Of a stretch of 43,604 bases of DNA, positions 27,300 to 37,324 are shown in pieces. The stretch covers positions 1 to 43,604 of the forward strand of contig JAUYEG010000137.1 of assembly GCA_030691505.1 (NCBI GenBank). The letters run 5' to 3'. The notes under the pieces are model-generated. The model worked only from the letters and a program-made list of their open reading frames with translations. It did no database searches and had not been told where the DNA came from. A program made the position numbers and the translations under genes. This DNA is from Bacillota bacterium. Its GTDB lineage: Bacteria; Bacillota; Sulfobacillia; JAUYEG01. Within the stretch, counting starts at the first letter, position 1; every line of letters starts with the position of its first letter.

Positions 27300-28460
27300 C
27301 TAGACCTGCATCTCGCCAAGAACCACCGAGTAGGTGAGCTGGGTGCCCCGTCTGAGCACAACAACCTGCACCGCCTGACCGACCCGATGAGCCTGCACGG
27401 CCTCGGTGAGTTCGGCCGTGCTGTTGACCTCGCGGCCCGCCACGGAGATGATCACGTCGCCGGTCCTGATCCCGGCCCGCGCCGCAGGTCCGCCGTCGAT
27501 CGACTCGACCACCAGCACCCCTCGCTCGACCTGGACGCCGAAACGCGCGGCATCCTCGCGGCCGGCGATGCGCACCCCCAGCCACGGCCGGACTATGCGC
27601 CCCTGACTGACGAGTTCATTGGCTACCGGGCGCACGAGGTTGATGGGGATCGCGAAACCCATCCCTTCGATGCCCTGCGCGGCGAACTTGATGGTGTTTA
27701 TCCCGACGACCTGGCCCCGGCCGTTGACCAGCGGCCCGCCGCTGTTTCCGGGGTTGATCGCCGCATCTGTCTGAACGAGAACGAAAAAGCGCTCGCCCTG
27801 CTGGACGCGCCGGTTAAGGCCGGAGATGACCCCGGCGGTGACGGTCCGGGCGAACTCCAGCCCGACGGGGTTGCCGATGGCCACCGCCAACTCACCCACG
27901 ACAAGTGCGTCCGAGTCGCCGAACTCCGCCATGGGCAGGCCCGTGGCTGCGGCCTTGATCACAGCCAGGTCGGTGAAGGGGTCGGTCCCCACGATTTCGG
28001 CGGTTACGGAGCGGCCATCGCTCAGGCTGACCAGCAGCTCACGGGCGCCCTCGACGACGTGGTTGTTGGTGACGATATAGCCGTCCTGATGGAAAACGAC
28101 GCCCGAACCGCTTCTTTCCTCGGTATACGGGCGCCGGAAGACGTCGTACGCGATTGCCTTGTTGATGATCCCCACCACCGCGGGCCCGACACGCTCAGCG
28201 GCGTATGTGACCGACCCCGGCTCGGCGGGTGTGGCGGCGCCGTTGCTCGAGCCCGGAGGGATGCCGATCCCGGACTGGCCCGGAGCCCCGCCCGGCGGGT
28301 AACCGAGATACGGCATGCGGTCAAGGAGGTATGTGGGCGCGACGGTGACAACCAGCAGGCCACCGATGACCGCACCGATCAAGCCGACAAACAGGTACGA
28401 AAGCAGGGCCCGGCGACGCCGCCGCGGGCCCTGTACATCCCCAGAAAAGAACTCGCTCAA
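27300..28460 (-). CDS. HtrA/DegP-type serine protease with PDZ domain, membrane-anchored
   Basis: The protein has 386 residues from the TTG at 28460 behind GGAGGG. An Arg-rich cytosolic start (13-17) and one membrane helix (19-41) point to an outside-facing protein. A trypsin-like (S1C) domain has His134 in TNNHVVEG, Asp164 in TDLAVIKA and Ser240 in NPGNSGGPLVNG. One PDZ domain (about 290-386) has LGVRIAG and the usual AGIRTGDVI. This is the HtrA/YyxA layout of Gram-positive bacteria: envelope protein quality control. It follows ATPase subunit D by 67 bases on the same strand and may share that transcript. The protease and EamA genes are only two bases apart. Confidence 0.94.
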   Translation of the reverse strand: MSEFFSGDVQGPRRRRRALLSYLFVGLIGAVIGGLLVVTVAPTYLLDRMPYLGYPPGGAPGQSGIGIPPGSSNGAATPAEPGSVTYAAERVGPAVVGIINKAIAYDVFRRPYTEERSGSGVVFHQDGYIVTNNHVVEGARELLVSLSDGRSVTAEIVGTDPFTDLAVIKAAATGLPMAEFGDSDALVVGELAVAIGNPVGLEFARTVTAGVISGLNRRVQQGERFFVLVQTDAAINPGNSGGPLVNGRGQVVGINTIKFAAQGIEGMGFAIPINLVRPVANELVSQGRIVRPWLGVRIAGREDAARFGVQVERGVLVVESIDGGPAARAGIRTGDVIISVAGREVNSTAELTEAVQAHRVGQAVQVVVLRRGTQLTYSVVLGEMQV

Positions 28461-28527
28461 ACCCCGGCCCCCTCCGCCCTGTCAGCCCTCAGCCTTCCCG
28501 GCCGCCTCTGCGGATTGGACCGCCTCC

Positions 28528-29145
28528 CTAGGCGCGGACAATCTCCTTTATCCGCATCAGCCGGGCGATATTCGATCGCTCTTGTTCCGACAGCTTCATA
28601 CTGATGCTTTTGACCGCTGCCTGCAACTCCGGTATCAGTACGTATTCAAGCGCGTTGACCCGCCTGCGGGTGCGCTCGATTTCGTCGGCCAGAAGCTGGG
28701 CCGACTTCTCCACCTCGGCCAACCTGACCAGCATGGGCAAAACGTCTGAAAACGCGCCCAGGGCCGCGTCCAACTCCGCGGAGGTATCGACGAAACCGTA
28801 ACTGACGACGTCGCCCTCCTGTCGCAGCTCGAACCGGGGTACGTGGACGTTCATGACCACCGCCGAGCCCACGTCCATCGACACCTGCTGCTTGGGGGCC
28901 ATGATCGCGGTCTCCAGGGCCTCACGCGGCATGACCGCGCGGGCGACGAGAAAACTGCGAAAAGCGGCCACGAGCTTGCCCTCGACGTCGGCCCGCAGGG
29001 AACGGTTCTCCCGGATCAGGCGCAGGAACTCCTTCATGAGCTCGTCCCGCTTGTCCTTGAGCAGCTTGTGCCCGCGGATGGCAACCGCCACGCGTTTGCG
29101 CAGCTTGAGCAACTCCATCCTGGTAGGGCTGACGTCAATGATCAT
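28528..29145 (-). CDS. atpD: V/A-type ATPase subunit D (central stalk)
   Basis: The 205-residue coiled-coil rotor subunit opens with the typical SPTRMELLKLRKRVAVAIRGHKLLKDKRDEL and ends with an antiparallel helix containing VNALEYVLIPEL. It passes torque between the A/B catalytic ring and the K ring. Its ATG follows the B-subunit TAG stop directly, without a gap. It is the last ATPase gene of the operon, as in Thermus and clostridial V-type operons. Confidence 0.96.
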   Translation of the reverse strand: MIIDVSPTRMELLKLRKRVAVAIRGHKLLKDKRDELMKEFLRLIRENRSLRADVEGKLVAAFRSFLVARAVMPREALETAIMAPKQQVSMDVGSAVVMNVHVPRFELRQEGDVVSYGFVDTSAELDAALGAFSDVLPMLVRLAEVEKSAQLLADEIERTRRRVNALEYVLIPELQAAVKSISMKLSEQERSNIARLMRIKEIVRA

Positions 29146-30540
29146 CTAGCTGTTCCCCGCCGCGGCCCCGGCCTTGGGCATGTACTTGTCGATGTGCTCG
29201 AGCTTGAGCCTCTTGAGCTCGGTGCGCGGCAGCATCGAGAGCAACTCCCATCCGAGGTTGAGAGTCTGCTCGATGGTGCGGTTGTCGTGCTCGCCCTGGC
29301 GCACATACCGCGACTCAAACGCCTCGGCGAACTTGAGGAACCGCCGCTCGGTCTGGGAAAGCGCGGCCTCGCCCAGGATGACAGCCAGTTCCTTGGCTTC
29401 CTTGCCGCGCGAATAGGCCGCATAGAGCTGGTTCATAACGCCGGCGTGGTCCTCGCGCGTCTTGCCGGGCCCGATCCCCTTGTCCTTGAGCCGGGACAGG
29501 CTGACCGACACGTTGACCGGAGGGTAGATCCCTGCCCGGTGCAGCTCGCGCGAGAGGATGACCTGCCCCTCGGTGATGTAGCCGGTGAGGTCCGGGATGG
29601 GGTGGGTACGGTCGTCCTCGGGCATGGTCAGGATCGGCATCTGCGTGATCGATCCGTCCTTGCCGGAGATCCTCCCAGCGCGCTCGTAGATCTGGGACAG
29701 GTCGGTGTACAGGTATCCGGGGTAGCCGCGCCGTCCCGGAACCTCCTTGCGCGCGGCGCTGACCTCACGCAAGGCTTCGCAGTAGTTGGTCATGTCTGTC
29801 AGGATGACAAGCACGTGGATGCCCTTTTCGAACGCCAGGTACTCCGCGACCGTGAGCGCCATGCGCGGGGTCGCGATACGCTCGATGGTCGGGTCGTTGG
29901 CCAGATTCATGAACAGCACCGCGCGCTCAATGGCTCCGGTGCGGCGGAAGTCGGCGATGAAGTAGTCGGCTTCCTCAAACGTGATGCCCATGGCCGCAAA
30001 CACGACGGCGAAACGTTCGCCGGTGCCGAGCACGCTCGCCTGCCTCGCTACCTGCGCCGCCATCTGGGCGTGCGGAAGGCCCGCGCCGGAGAAGATGGGG
30101 AGCTTTTGCCCGCGGACGAGCGGGTTCATGCCGTCAATGGTCGAGATGCCCGTCTGGATGAACTCGGACGGGTAGGCGCGGGCGAAGGGGTTGATCGGGT
30201 TGCCCGAGATGTCGAGCCTCTTCTCGGGCACGATCCGCGGCCCACCGTCGATCGGACTGCCGAAACCATCGAAGACCCGCCCGAGCATGTCGCTCGACAC
30301 GCCGATCTCGAGAACCCGGCCCAGGAAACGCACTTTAGCCTGAGCGATGTCCATGCCCGAGGTGCCCTCGAACAGCTGCACCAGGGCGGATGACTGCTGG
30401 GCCTCCAACACCTTGCCCCGGCGAACCTCGCCGCTCGCCAGCTCCACCTCGACCAGCTCGTCAAACTTGGCCTCGCCGACTTTCTCCACGACCATCAGCG
30501 GGCCGGAGATCTCAGAAATGGTCCTGTACTCTTTAAGCAT
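29146..30540 (-). CDS. atpB: V/A-type ATPase subunit B (non-catalytic nucleotide-binding)
   Basis: The 464-residue regulatory subunit of the A3B3 ring begins with [17 protein letters not shown], contains [24 protein letters not shown], and has the ATPase beta signature [25 protein letters not shown]. It lacks the Walker A P-loop ([14 protein letters not shown] in its place), as B subunits do. The length is normal. The ATG at 30540 is 23 bases after the stop of subunit A. Confidence 0.97.
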   Translation of the reverse strand: MLKEYRTISEISGPLMVVEKVGEAKFDELVEVELASGEVRRGKVLEAQQSSALVQLFEGTSGMDIAQAKVRFLGRVLEIGVSSDMLGRVFDGFGSPIDGGPRIVPEKRLDISGNPINPFARAYPSEFIQTGISTIDGMNPLVRGQKLPIFSGAGLPHAQMAAQVARQASVLGTGERFAVVFAAMGITFEEADYFIADFRRTGAIERAVLFMNLANDPTIERIATPRMALTVAEYLAFEKGIHVLVILTDMTNYCEALREVSAARKEVPGRRGYPGYLYTDLSQIYERAGRISGKDGSITQMPILTMPEDDRTHPIPDLTGYITEGQVILSRELHRAGIYPPVNVSVSLSRLKDKGIGPGKTREDHAGVMNQLYAAYSRGKEAKELAVILGEAALSQTERRFLKFAEAFESRYVRQGEHDNRTIEQTLNLGWELLSMLPRTELKRLKLEHIDKYMPKAGAAAGNS

Positions 30541-30563
30541 GGCTGATCACCTGCCTCCGATCC

Positions 30564-32318
30564 CTAGCCGGCGCTGGCGGCCGCCACCTGATCACGGATC
30601 CTGCCCGCGATGGCGTCGAAGCCCTCCGGCTGTCCCTCAGGGATAGACTTGGCCCGCGCGATCTCGTCGCGAACTTCCAGGGCCAGCAAGCGGTCCAGCG
30701 AGGCGCCATTTGCCAGAGCCTCGCCGGCCCGGTGGTGGAATTCGAGAATAAGACCGAGCATGCGGCGCTGCTTCGCCAGCGACGTGTAGGTGTCGATTTC
30801 ATCGAACGCGTTTTGGTGCAGGAAGTCCTCGCGTACGGATTTCGCCGTTTCGAGCGTCATCCGGTCCTCGCGGGAGAGGGCATCCACGCCGACGAGCCGC
30901 ACGATCTCCTGCAGCTCGTCCTCCTTTTGCAGAATGCGCATGGCCTCCGCCCTCATCTCCGGCCAGTCCTGGCCCACGTTCTGGCGGAGCCAGCCGTCGA
31001 TCCGGTCGAGGTACAGCGAGTACGACCGGAGCCAGTTGATGGCCGGAAAATGCCGGCGGTCGGCCAGCTTGTCGTCGAGGCCCCAGAACACCTTGACGAT
31101 ACGCAGCGTTGCCTGGGTGACGGGCTCGGACAGGTCCCCGCCGGGCGGAGAAACCGCGCCGACAACCGACAGGCTGCCGCCGCGGCGGTCCGAACCGAGA
31201 GATATGACGCGGCCGGCCCGCTCGTAGAAATCGGCCGCCCGAGAACCGAGGTAGGCGGGGTAGCCCTCCTCGCCCGGCATTTCCTCAAGACGTCCCGACA
31301 TCTCGCGGAGAGCCTCGGCCCACCTTGAGGTGGAGTCGGCCATCAGCGCGACATCGTAGCCCATGTCCCGGAAGTACTCCGCAATAGTTATGCCGGAGTA
31401 CACGGATGCCTCGCGCGCGGCAACGGGCATGTTCGAGGTGTTGGCCACCAGGACGGTGCGGTCCATCAGGGGCTGCCCGGTGCGTGGGTCCTCAAGATGC
31501 GGGAACTCAAGCAACACGTCGGTCATTTCGTTGCCGCGCTCGCCGCACCCGACGAAGACGATGATCTCCGCGTCGGCCCACTTGGATAGCTGGTGCTGCA
31601 CAACGGTCTTGCCGCTGCCGAAGGGGCCAGGGATACAGGCGGTGCCCCCTTTGGCGATGGGAAAGAAGGCGTCGATGACGCGCTGTCCCGTGACCAGGGG
31701 CAGTTCAGGCCCCATCTTGTTGGCGTAGGGGCGCCCAACCCGCACAGGCCACCGCTGCATGAGAGTCAGATCATGAATGCGCTCGCCGTCACGAACCCGG
31801 CAGACGACCTCCTCAACGGTAGCCGTTGCCTGGCGGATCTCGATGACCTCGCCGGACACGCCGGGGGGAACCATGATGCGGTGCTCCACCAGCGTGGTTT
31901 CCTGGACCACGCCGATCACGTCGCCGGCGACGACCTGCTGGCCGACCTGCACGCGCGGCTCGAACTCCCACTTGGCCTGGCGATCCAGACCTGGGACCTC
32001 AACCCCGCGGGCAATGTAGTCTCCGGACATATCCTTGATCACGTCAAGCGGCCGCTGGATGCCGTCATAGATCGACCTCATCAGGCCGGGCCCAAGCTCG
32101 ACGCTGAGCGGCTGGCCGGTGGTGACGACGACCTCGCCGGGTCCCATCCCGCCCGTTTCCTCGTACACCTGAATTGAAGCCCGGTCGCCCCGCAGCTCGA
32201 TGACCTCACCGATCAGCCCGCGCTGCCCGACGCGCACGACGTCGTACATACGGGCCGCTTCCATGCCATCGGCGACCACGAGGGGACCCGAGACCTTGAT
32301 AATGCGCCCCTGTTTCAT
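30564..32318 (-). CDS. atpA: V/A-type ATPase subunit A (catalytic)
   Basis: The catalytic subunit has 584 residues. The N-terminal barrel is followed by the V/A-specific 'non-homologous' bulge domain (about 110-200). The Walker A motif GPFGSGKT is at 231-238, followed by the '[16 protein letters not shown]' segment and the [20 protein letters not shown] signature, with [17 protein letters not shown] later. It hydrolyses or makes ATP, coupled to ion flow through the I/K membrane part. The ATG overlaps the stop of subunit F by 4 bases. Confidence 0.98.
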   Translation of the reverse strand: MKQGRIIKVSGPLVVADGMEAARMYDVVRVGQRGLIGEVIELRGDRASIQVYEETGGMGPGEVVVTTGQPLSVELGPGLMRSIYDGIQRPLDVIKDMSGDYIARGVEVPGLDRQAKWEFEPRVQVGQQVVAGDVIGVVQETTLVEHRIMVPPGVSGEVIEIRQATATVEEVVCRVRDGERIHDLTLMQRWPVRVGRPYANKMGPELPLVTGQRVIDAFFPIAKGGTACIPGPFGSGKTVVQHQLSKWADAEIIVFVGCGERGNEMTDVLLEFPHLEDPRTGQPLMDRTVLVANTSNMPVAAREASVYSGITIAEYFRDMGYDVALMADSTSRWAEALREMSGRLEEMPGEEGYPAYLGSRAADFYERAGRVISLGSDRRGGSLSVVGAVSPPGGDLSEPVTQATLRIVKVFWGLDDKLADRRHFPAINWLRSYSLYLDRIDGWLRQNVGQDWPEMRAEAMRILQKEDELQEIVRLVGVDALSREDRMTLETAKSVREDFLHQNAFDEIDTYTSLAKQRRMLGLILEFHHRAGEALANGASLDRLLALEVRDEIARAKSIPEGQPEGFDAIAGRIRDQVAAASAG

Positions 32319-32662
32319 TCCCTAGCCTCACCCCTAAAGAGGATGTCCGCGCCAATCGCTTTCTCGACCACCGACCGGAGTTGGGCCAGGCCCAGCCCCT
32401 GGGACTCCTGTCCCTCGGGGATGATCACAACGGCCGGCGTAGGCTGTGCCGCCACGGCCTTGATCCGATCCCTCAAGCCGGGCACGAACCCCTCCGTGAT
32501 GAACACCGCCGCGTACTCACGGCGGACGCACTCGTCGAACGCACCGGCGGCCTCGGCGGCCGAGGACACAGGGTATACGCTGAGGCCCAGGGCCCGGAAT
32601 CCCAGGATGGAGTCGCGCGCCCCGATGATCGCAATTCCCGCCGCCTCAGGCATATGTCTCAC
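32315..32662 (-). CDS. atpF: V/A-type ATPase subunit F
   Basis: The 115-residue central-stalk subunit has a Rossmann-like alpha/beta fold: [18 protein letters not shown] start, then AVFITEGFV and [10 protein letters not shown]. The length is typical (about 105-120). It overlaps subunit C by 17 bases at its start and subunit A by 4 at its end. The start is either the GTG at 32662 or an ATG three codons later (32653); neither has ideal spacing to the upstream GAGAGG. Confidence 0.92.
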   Translation of the reverse strand: MRHMPEAAGIAIIGARDSILGFRALGLSVYPVSSAAEAAGAFDECVRREYAAVFITEGFVPGLRDRIKAVAAQPTPAVVIIPEGQESQGLGLAQLRSVVEKAIGADILFRGEARE

Positions 32663-33725
32663 GCAACCTCTCCCGAATCGTGCCCTCGGGCAGCCGGTTA
32701 AGCTTGCCGGTGAAGATAATCCGGAGGTTCTTGATCTCCGCTTCCTTAGCCATCAGGTAGGCGATTACCGGCTCGGGGCCGAGAGCGACATACCGCGCGT
32801 CCCGGACCAGCCCCATCAGGTAGTCGTCGATGAGCTTCTCGAGCAGGGCCAGTGACCCGCTCTGGCGGAATCCGTTTACCCCTCCCGAGACTACCTCGCG
32901 GTAGGGCAAGGATGATGCGGCCCCCGCTATCTCATCCAATTCGCCGGTCACCATCGACGCGACGCGCGCGGCGGGGATGGTCCCGCCGGGCAGCAATGCC
33001 TGTCTGAGCAAATCCGGCGAAGCCCGCAGGAGTCTGATGCGCATCACAGTGCGCAGGTTGATAAGGTCGGCGCTTGCCGCGGCCAGCGTTCCGATGAGTT
33101 CAAACCCGGTGGACCTGGCTATTTCGATAATCGCCGCGAAGCGCGCTCCGTCGACCACCACATCGACCTGCTGCGGGTCGTGGCTCGCAGCGTACACAGC
33201 ACGTGCCCTGGCCGCGGTCTCCCGGTAGGGGGACGGCAAGCTTCCGTCAGCCCCCGACGCCACAGCAAAGAATAGAGCGCGGTCAAGGTTACCTGCCGCG
33301 ATGAGAAACCGGCCGTCGATCGGCCTGCCGGTCAAGGATGCCTTCAGGGCCGTCTTGAGGTTTTGCCAGTCGTACGCGACGCCGAGCAACTCGGGCAACT
33401 CGGGCTCCGGCGAGGCCGCCCGGATGATCCCGAACACGCGGCCCAGCTCCGCCGCGAGGGCTATCTCATAGTCGGCTGCGGTGCCCGCGGCGGCCACCGC
33501 CGGGCCGTACTCGGTCTCGCCAAGCATCCGGAAGGCGGTTTCGGCGTCCGGCGCATCCACCATCCGCAGCAGATGGTTTCTGGTCAGGAGCCGGGTCTCG
33601 AGCACCCGGATCCGTGCGACGAAGAAGGCATACTCAAAACCGTCGCGGCCGGCGGTCTGCGGCCCTCCGGCATCCCCCTCGGGACCGCCGGGGCCGCCCT
33701 GTGGACAGCCGGCCCAGGAGGTCAT
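32646..33725 (-). CDS. atpC: V/A-type ATPase subunit C (V0 subunit d / AC39 family)
   Basis: The 359-residue protein is mostly helical and funnel-shaped in known homologues; it joins the central stalk to the membrane K ring. The family features are YAFFVARIRVLETRLLTRNHLLRM near the start, a repeated three-helix pattern, and the C-terminal AYLMAKEAEIKNLRIIFTGKLN. The first 25 residues are Gly/Pro-rich, and the conserved part starts near residue 27 (FEYAFFVARIR), so the true start may be later. It overlaps subunit E by 4 bases. Confidence 0.92.
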   Translation of the reverse strand: MTSWAGCPQGGPGGPEGDAGGPQTAGRDGFEYAFFVARIRVLETRLLTRNHLLRMVDAPDAETAFRMLGETEYGPAVAAAGTAADYEIALAAELGRVFGIIRAASPEPELPELLGVAYDWQNLKTALKASLTGRPIDGRFLIAAGNLDRALFFAVASGADGSLPSPYRETAARARAVYAASHDPQQVDVVVDGARFAAIIEIARSTGFELIGTLAAASADLINLRTVMRIRLLRASPDLLRQALLPGGTIPAARVASMVTGELDEIAGAASSLPYREVVSGGVNGFRQSGSLALLEKLIDDYLMGLVRDARYVALGPEPVIAYLMAKEAEIKNLRIIFTGKLNRLPEGTIRERLRETYA

Positions 33726-34342
33726 GGGGTTGCCTCCCCCGCCCGGCTCTCAAATAGCATCGCAGCAATTGCCGGTTCGAGGTCATCCCGGAGCGACGCC
33801 AGGGTGCGCTCGAACGAACAGTTGATATCGATGTCGCCCGAGCTGAGGATAAGCCCCCCCCGCAGCGGGCGGGTCCCGGCGGCAAAAGACAGCTCGCCGG
33901 GCAGCCCCCTGGCCGCCAGCCGTTCGTTGGCCATCGCCAGGAACTGATCCCCAAGACGCCCGCGGTCCCGCGGCGAGACGACGACCTGCTCATTTCCGCT
34001 CACCGCGGCGCCGGCGGCAAGGTCCGCCAGCAGGGCCCGGTAATCCGGCTCAGGCAGGGCCGCCAGGTTAGCAAGCGACTGCTCGAAGACCTGGGCAAGG
34101 GCCTCCTGTTTCGCCGACAGCAGCGTCCTGCGGACCTCGACACTGGCGGTAGAAAGCTCCTTCCGCCGCGCCTCGTCGGCCGCGGCCCTCCCGGCAACCT
34201 GGATCTGTTCCACGCCGGCCTTGGCGCGAAGACCAGCCTCGGCGAGCAGACTCTCGCGCTCGGATTGAGCCGAGCGCAGGATCTCTTGAGCCTGGGCCTG
34301 AGCTTCACCGGTAATCTTGCGCAGGATGTCTTCTAGCGCCAT
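33722..34342 (-). CDS. atpE: V/A-type ATPase subunit E (peripheral stalk)
   Basis: The 206-residue peripheral-stalk subunit has a long N-terminal helix rich in Ala, Glu and Lys (1-90) that forms a coiled coil with subunit H/G. A small alpha/beta C-terminal domain contains the conserved GGLILSSGDIDINCSFERTL. The ATG follows the K gene by 15 bases. The length is normal for E. Confidence 0.92.
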   Translation of the reverse strand: MALEDILRKITGEAQAQAQEILRSAQSERESLLAEAGLRAKAGVEQIQVAGRAAADEARRKELSTASVEVRRTLLSAKQEALAQVFEQSLANLAALPEPDYRALLADLAAGAAVSGNEQVVVSPRDRGRLGDQFLAMANERLAARGLPGELSFAAGTRPLRGGLILSSGDIDINCSFERTLASLRDDLEPAIAAMLFESRAGEATP

Positions 34343-34357
34343 GGGTTCGTCACTGCC

Positions 34358-34900
34358 TTATCCGATCGCCTGAAGGAGAAGAATCGTCCCGAGCAGGCCC
34401 AATACGGCGTAAAACTCGACCAGCGCCGGAAGGATGAGCGCCTTGCCCGACTCCTCGGGCTTCTTGGCCACGATCTGCATCGCCGCCACGGAGACGCGTC
34501 CCTGGTATACGCCGGAAACGAGACAAGCGATGGCGACCGGTGCGCACGCAAACAGGAACAACCGTCCCTGGGCGATGGTCATCGCCGCTCCGATGGCGTT
34601 GATCTGCTGTAGCGCCAGAAAGCCCGCGATGAACCCGTAGACGCCCTGGGTGCCCGGAAGCGCCTGCAGGAGCAGAACACGGCCAAAGCGCTCGGGTTCC
34701 TCGGCAACGACGCCGGCCGCGGCCTCACCGGCCACGCCCACGCCGACGCTGGAACCGATGCCGGCCAGGAAGATCGCCATGGCAACACCGATAAAGGCGA
34801 TGCCGAGACCCGAAATGAGGTCGGTGAAGAGAGCCAGAAAAACCGGAACCAGCGCGAGCGAGGCGACTGCCATCCCAAACATTGTGCTCACAGCGAACAT
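34358..34900 (-). CDS. ntpK: V/A-type ATPase membrane rotor subunit K, Na+-type
   Basis: The 180-residue double-hairpin proteolipid has an extra hydrophobic segment at its start (1-28). The core aligns with Enterococcus hirae NtpK. LPGTQG (81-86) carries the Leu, Thr84 and Gln85 counterparts of Leu61/Thr64/Gln65; Gln133 sits 29 residues before Glu162, exactly as Gln110 does before Glu139. So every known side-chain ligand of the Na+ site is kept, which suggests a Na+-translocating ring with one ion site per four-helix subunit. The first hairpin has Gln in place of a carboxylate, as in NtpK. GGAGG lies 14 bases before the ATG, farther than usual. Confidence 0.93.
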   Translation of the reverse strand: MFAVSTMFGMAVASLALVPVFLALFTDLISGLGIAFIGVAMAIFLAGIGSSVGVGVAGEAAAGVVAEEPERFGRVLLLQALPGTQGVYGFIAGFLALQQINAIGAAMTIAQGRLFLFACAPVAIACLVSGVYQGRVSVAAMQIVAKKPEESGKALILPALVEFYAVLGLLGTILLLQAIG

Positions 34901-34985
34901 ATCAGTCTTGTTGACCTCCCTTGTGACGAAATGACTGCCTTGCGGTATTGCTGGGGCAGGACGCCGGCGAACCGGGCCCGCCGCG

Positions 34986-36995
34986 TTAGCCTTGGCCGAC
35001 CTGTGTGTACCGCGGACGCTCGGCGAACGGCCGGAACGCCTTGCCTCCCCCCTCGAAGAACTTGCTGAAGAACTCGACGAACTGCAGGCGCCCCGAGTGG
35101 ATGAACGCCCCGAACACGTTGATCACGAGCGACAGCCCATGCCCGAAGGCCATGATCACCAGCATGAGGATGATACCGACAAACGGAACGGGCCGGACCA
35201 TCAACGCGATTTGATTGATGGCCATGCCCAGGGAAGCGGTCGCCAGCCCGAGGGCCAGAAGCCTGGTATACGATAGTGTGTCGCTCAGATACCCGATCAG
35301 CCCGTAAAGGCTGTACAGGCCGCCGCCCAGCCGGGCGATGATGTTCTTGCTGGCCCGGCCCTGGGTGAGGATCAGTCCGCCCGCTGCGGCAAACGCCACG
35401 TACTTGGCCCCCGCGGCGACCCCCGGCATGCCCATCGCCCCGCCCGCACCGAAAAGGACCAGGCTTGGCAGCAGCAGCAACCAGAGCCCCTGATCCATCA
35501 GCGCGGCGGCGACCTCGCCGTCGCGGATGTTGCGGTACATCTTAGTCCCGATTCCGAAGAGCAGATGCACCACGCCGAGGCCCAGAGACAGCACCATCAG
35601 CTTCATCGGCTCCTTGACCGGATCAAGGAGGATGATGGCGTTCTTTGCCCGGGTGAAAAAGCCGGCGTAGGAGGGCAGAAAATCGAGCGCGTTCCCAAAC
35701 CAGCCGCCGGTCAGGGCGCCGATGACGACCGTGACGAATCCGCCAAAGGTCAGCAGGCGGAAGAACTTGTGAGATCCTTTTGGCGTCGACTTGCGGCTCA
35801 TCATCCACAGGCAGTAGGCCATCATGACCAGCCCGTAGCCGGCGTCGGTGAGGGCCAGGGCAAAGAAAACGGCAAAGAACGGCGCGAGGATCGGGGTCGG
35901 GTCGACCTCGTCGTAGCTCGGCCAGCCAAAGATGTTGGTCACTATTTCGAACGGAGCGGCGAGCGGCTTGTTGTCCAGCGTGACCGGCGGGCGCTCGTCC
36001 GGGCGCGGGTCCCGCACACTGACCGCCGTGGCGTCCTCCAGACCGGCGAGGCCGCGTTCCAGCCTGGGCAAGGCCTTCTTGGGGCACCAGCCGTGGACCA
36101 CAAACGTGCGCTCCGTTTCGCCAAGCCAACTCTGCGCGTCAAGGCGCTGGCGGGCCAGCAGCAGGTGGTCGTAGGCGGCCTGGAGGGTCGCCCTTTCACC
36201 GGCCAGCTCCAGCGCACGGGCGGCGATCTCCTCCCGCTCCCGGGCGAGCGCGGCCATCTCCGCCTGCATCTGCTCCGTGGCCTGGGCAACGGTGCCGGCC
36301 GTCTCGGGAACCGAGGCGGGCTCAAGGTCCGCACGAAGGATATCAGCCACGGCCGCGGCGTCGCGGCGATGGAGCACGAGGACGTAGTTTCGCCGCCCTA
36401 CGGCACCCAGACGCTCGACGTGATAGATGCCGGTTGTCTCCGCAAGCCGCACCTCAAGCGCCGCGAGCCCCGCCGGGGTCGTCTGACCGAAGAAAACCGC
36501 GACCGTCTCGGTGCCTTCCAGATCGCCCAGGGAGAGCGGCAGCTGGGCCAGCGGCTCCAACTCCTTGCGCCGTGCGCCTAGCTCTGCCTCTCGCGACCGC
36601 ATCTCGCCAAGACGGGCCTCGTCGCGCTGGCACGTGGCGACCACGCCGGCGACGTCGTAGCCATCTGCCTTGCGCCAGGTATCGCCGTCGATCTCGGTCC
36701 GCGGCGAAAGGAAGCTCTCCACCATGCCCTTCTGAACGGGGCTGTACCGGCTGAGGTGGGCAAAGCAGCTCTCGAGCGCGGACAGGCGGGTGTCAAGGTC
36801 CGCCAGCCGCGACTGGGCCTCCCTTGCGGCCTCGCTGCCCTTGGCTTTGGCCTCGTAACCTGAAGCTCCGGCGTCCATCGCCCCGTACGCCTCGGTGATC
36901 TGCATGATCCCCAGCGAGTGAAGACGAGCGACCACTTCGGCGCGCAGATCGGCGTGACCGATGACGGTCACGAACTTCATCCGGGTGACGGCCAT
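34986..36995 (-). CDS. ntpI: V/A-type ATPase subunit I (stator, subunit a)
   Basis: The protein has 669 residues: a soluble N-terminal half (1-370) with two long coiled coils, then a membrane half with about eight helices. The junction has the 'VPVTLDNKPLAAPFEIVTNIFGWPSY' segment, PTPILAPFFAVFFALALTDAGYG and the late RLLALGLATASLGMAINQIA. It forms the half-channels against the K ring. Its ATG overlaps the stop of the H/G gene by one base (36995). The gap to K is 85 bases. Confidence 0.95.
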   Translation of the reverse strand: MAVTRMKFVTVIGHADLRAEVVARLHSLGIMQITEAYGAMDAGASGYEAKAKGSEAAREAQSRLADLDTRLSALESCFAHLSRYSPVQKGMVESFLSPRTEIDGDTWRKADGYDVAGVVATCQRDEARLGEMRSREAELGARRKELEPLAQLPLSLGDLEGTETVAVFFGQTTPAGLAALEVRLAETTGIYHVERLGAVGRRNYVLVLHRRDAAAVADILRADLEPASVPETAGTVAQATEQMQAEMAALAREREEIAARALELAGERATLQAAYDHLLLARQRLDAQSWLGETERTFVVHGWCPKKALPRLERGLAGLEDATAVSVRDPRPDERPPVTLDNKPLAAPFEIVTNIFGWPSYDEVDPTPILAPFFAVFFALALTDAGYGLVMMAYCLWMMSRKSTPKGSHKFFRLLTFGGFVTVVIGALTGGWFGNALDFLPSYAGFFTRAKNAIILLDPVKEPMKLMVLSLGLGVVHLLFGIGTKMYRNIRDGEVAAALMDQGLWLLLLPSLVLFGAGGAMGMPGVAAGAKYVAFAAAGGLILTQGRASKNIIARLGGGLYSLYGLIGYLSDTLSYTRLLALGLATASLGMAINQIALMVRPVPFVGIILMLVIMAFGHGLSLVINVFGAFIHSGRLQFVEFFSKFFEGGGKAFRPFAERPRYTQVGQG

Positions 36996-37324
36996 CAGCC
37001 CGCCACGATCCTTTCGGCCACCAGCTTGACCGCATCGGGCAGGCGCTTTGCGGCGATATCGCGGATCCTGAGCGCCTCGGCCCTGGAAGATACGATCATC
37101 TGCTCCGCTTCCTCGCGCCCCGCCCGCTGGGCTTGCTCAATGGTCTCGGCCACGGCCAGCCGGGCCTTTTCCTCGGCGGCAGCGATGGCTCTGCTGGATT
37201 GCTCCCTGGATTGAGCCAGCAGCCGATCGGCCTCAGCTTTGGCTGCGGCGACGATTTCCTTCGCTTGGGCTTCCGCCGCCCGGACCTTGCTGACCAGCTC
37301 TGTGGTCACGAAACCACCGCCCAT
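36995..37324 (-). CDS. V/A-type ATPase subunit H/G (peripheral stalk)
   Basis: The 109-residue protein is an almost unbroken Ala/Glu/Arg-rich helix (about 8-95) with heptad character, typical of subunit H/G, which pairs with E in the outer stalk. It is the first gene of the operon, as in Thermus-type operons. Its frame opens shortly after the structured leader at 37325-37559. The start at 37324 follows a GGTGG-type sequence, and an in-frame start a few codons later is possible. Confidence 0.85.
   Translation of the reverse strand: MGGGFVTTELVSKVRAAEAQAKEIVAAAKAEADRLLAQSREQSSRAIAAAEEKARLAVAETIEQAQRAGREEAEQMIVSSRAEALRIRDIAAKRLPDAVKLVAERIVAG

Noticed and set aside
27298-27585. N-terminal extension of the EamA transporter
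   Set aside because: The extension overlaps the end of the HtrA gene in another frame and reads as Arg/Gly/Ala-rich non-membrane sequence. A GTG two bases after the protease stop begins the membrane protein.
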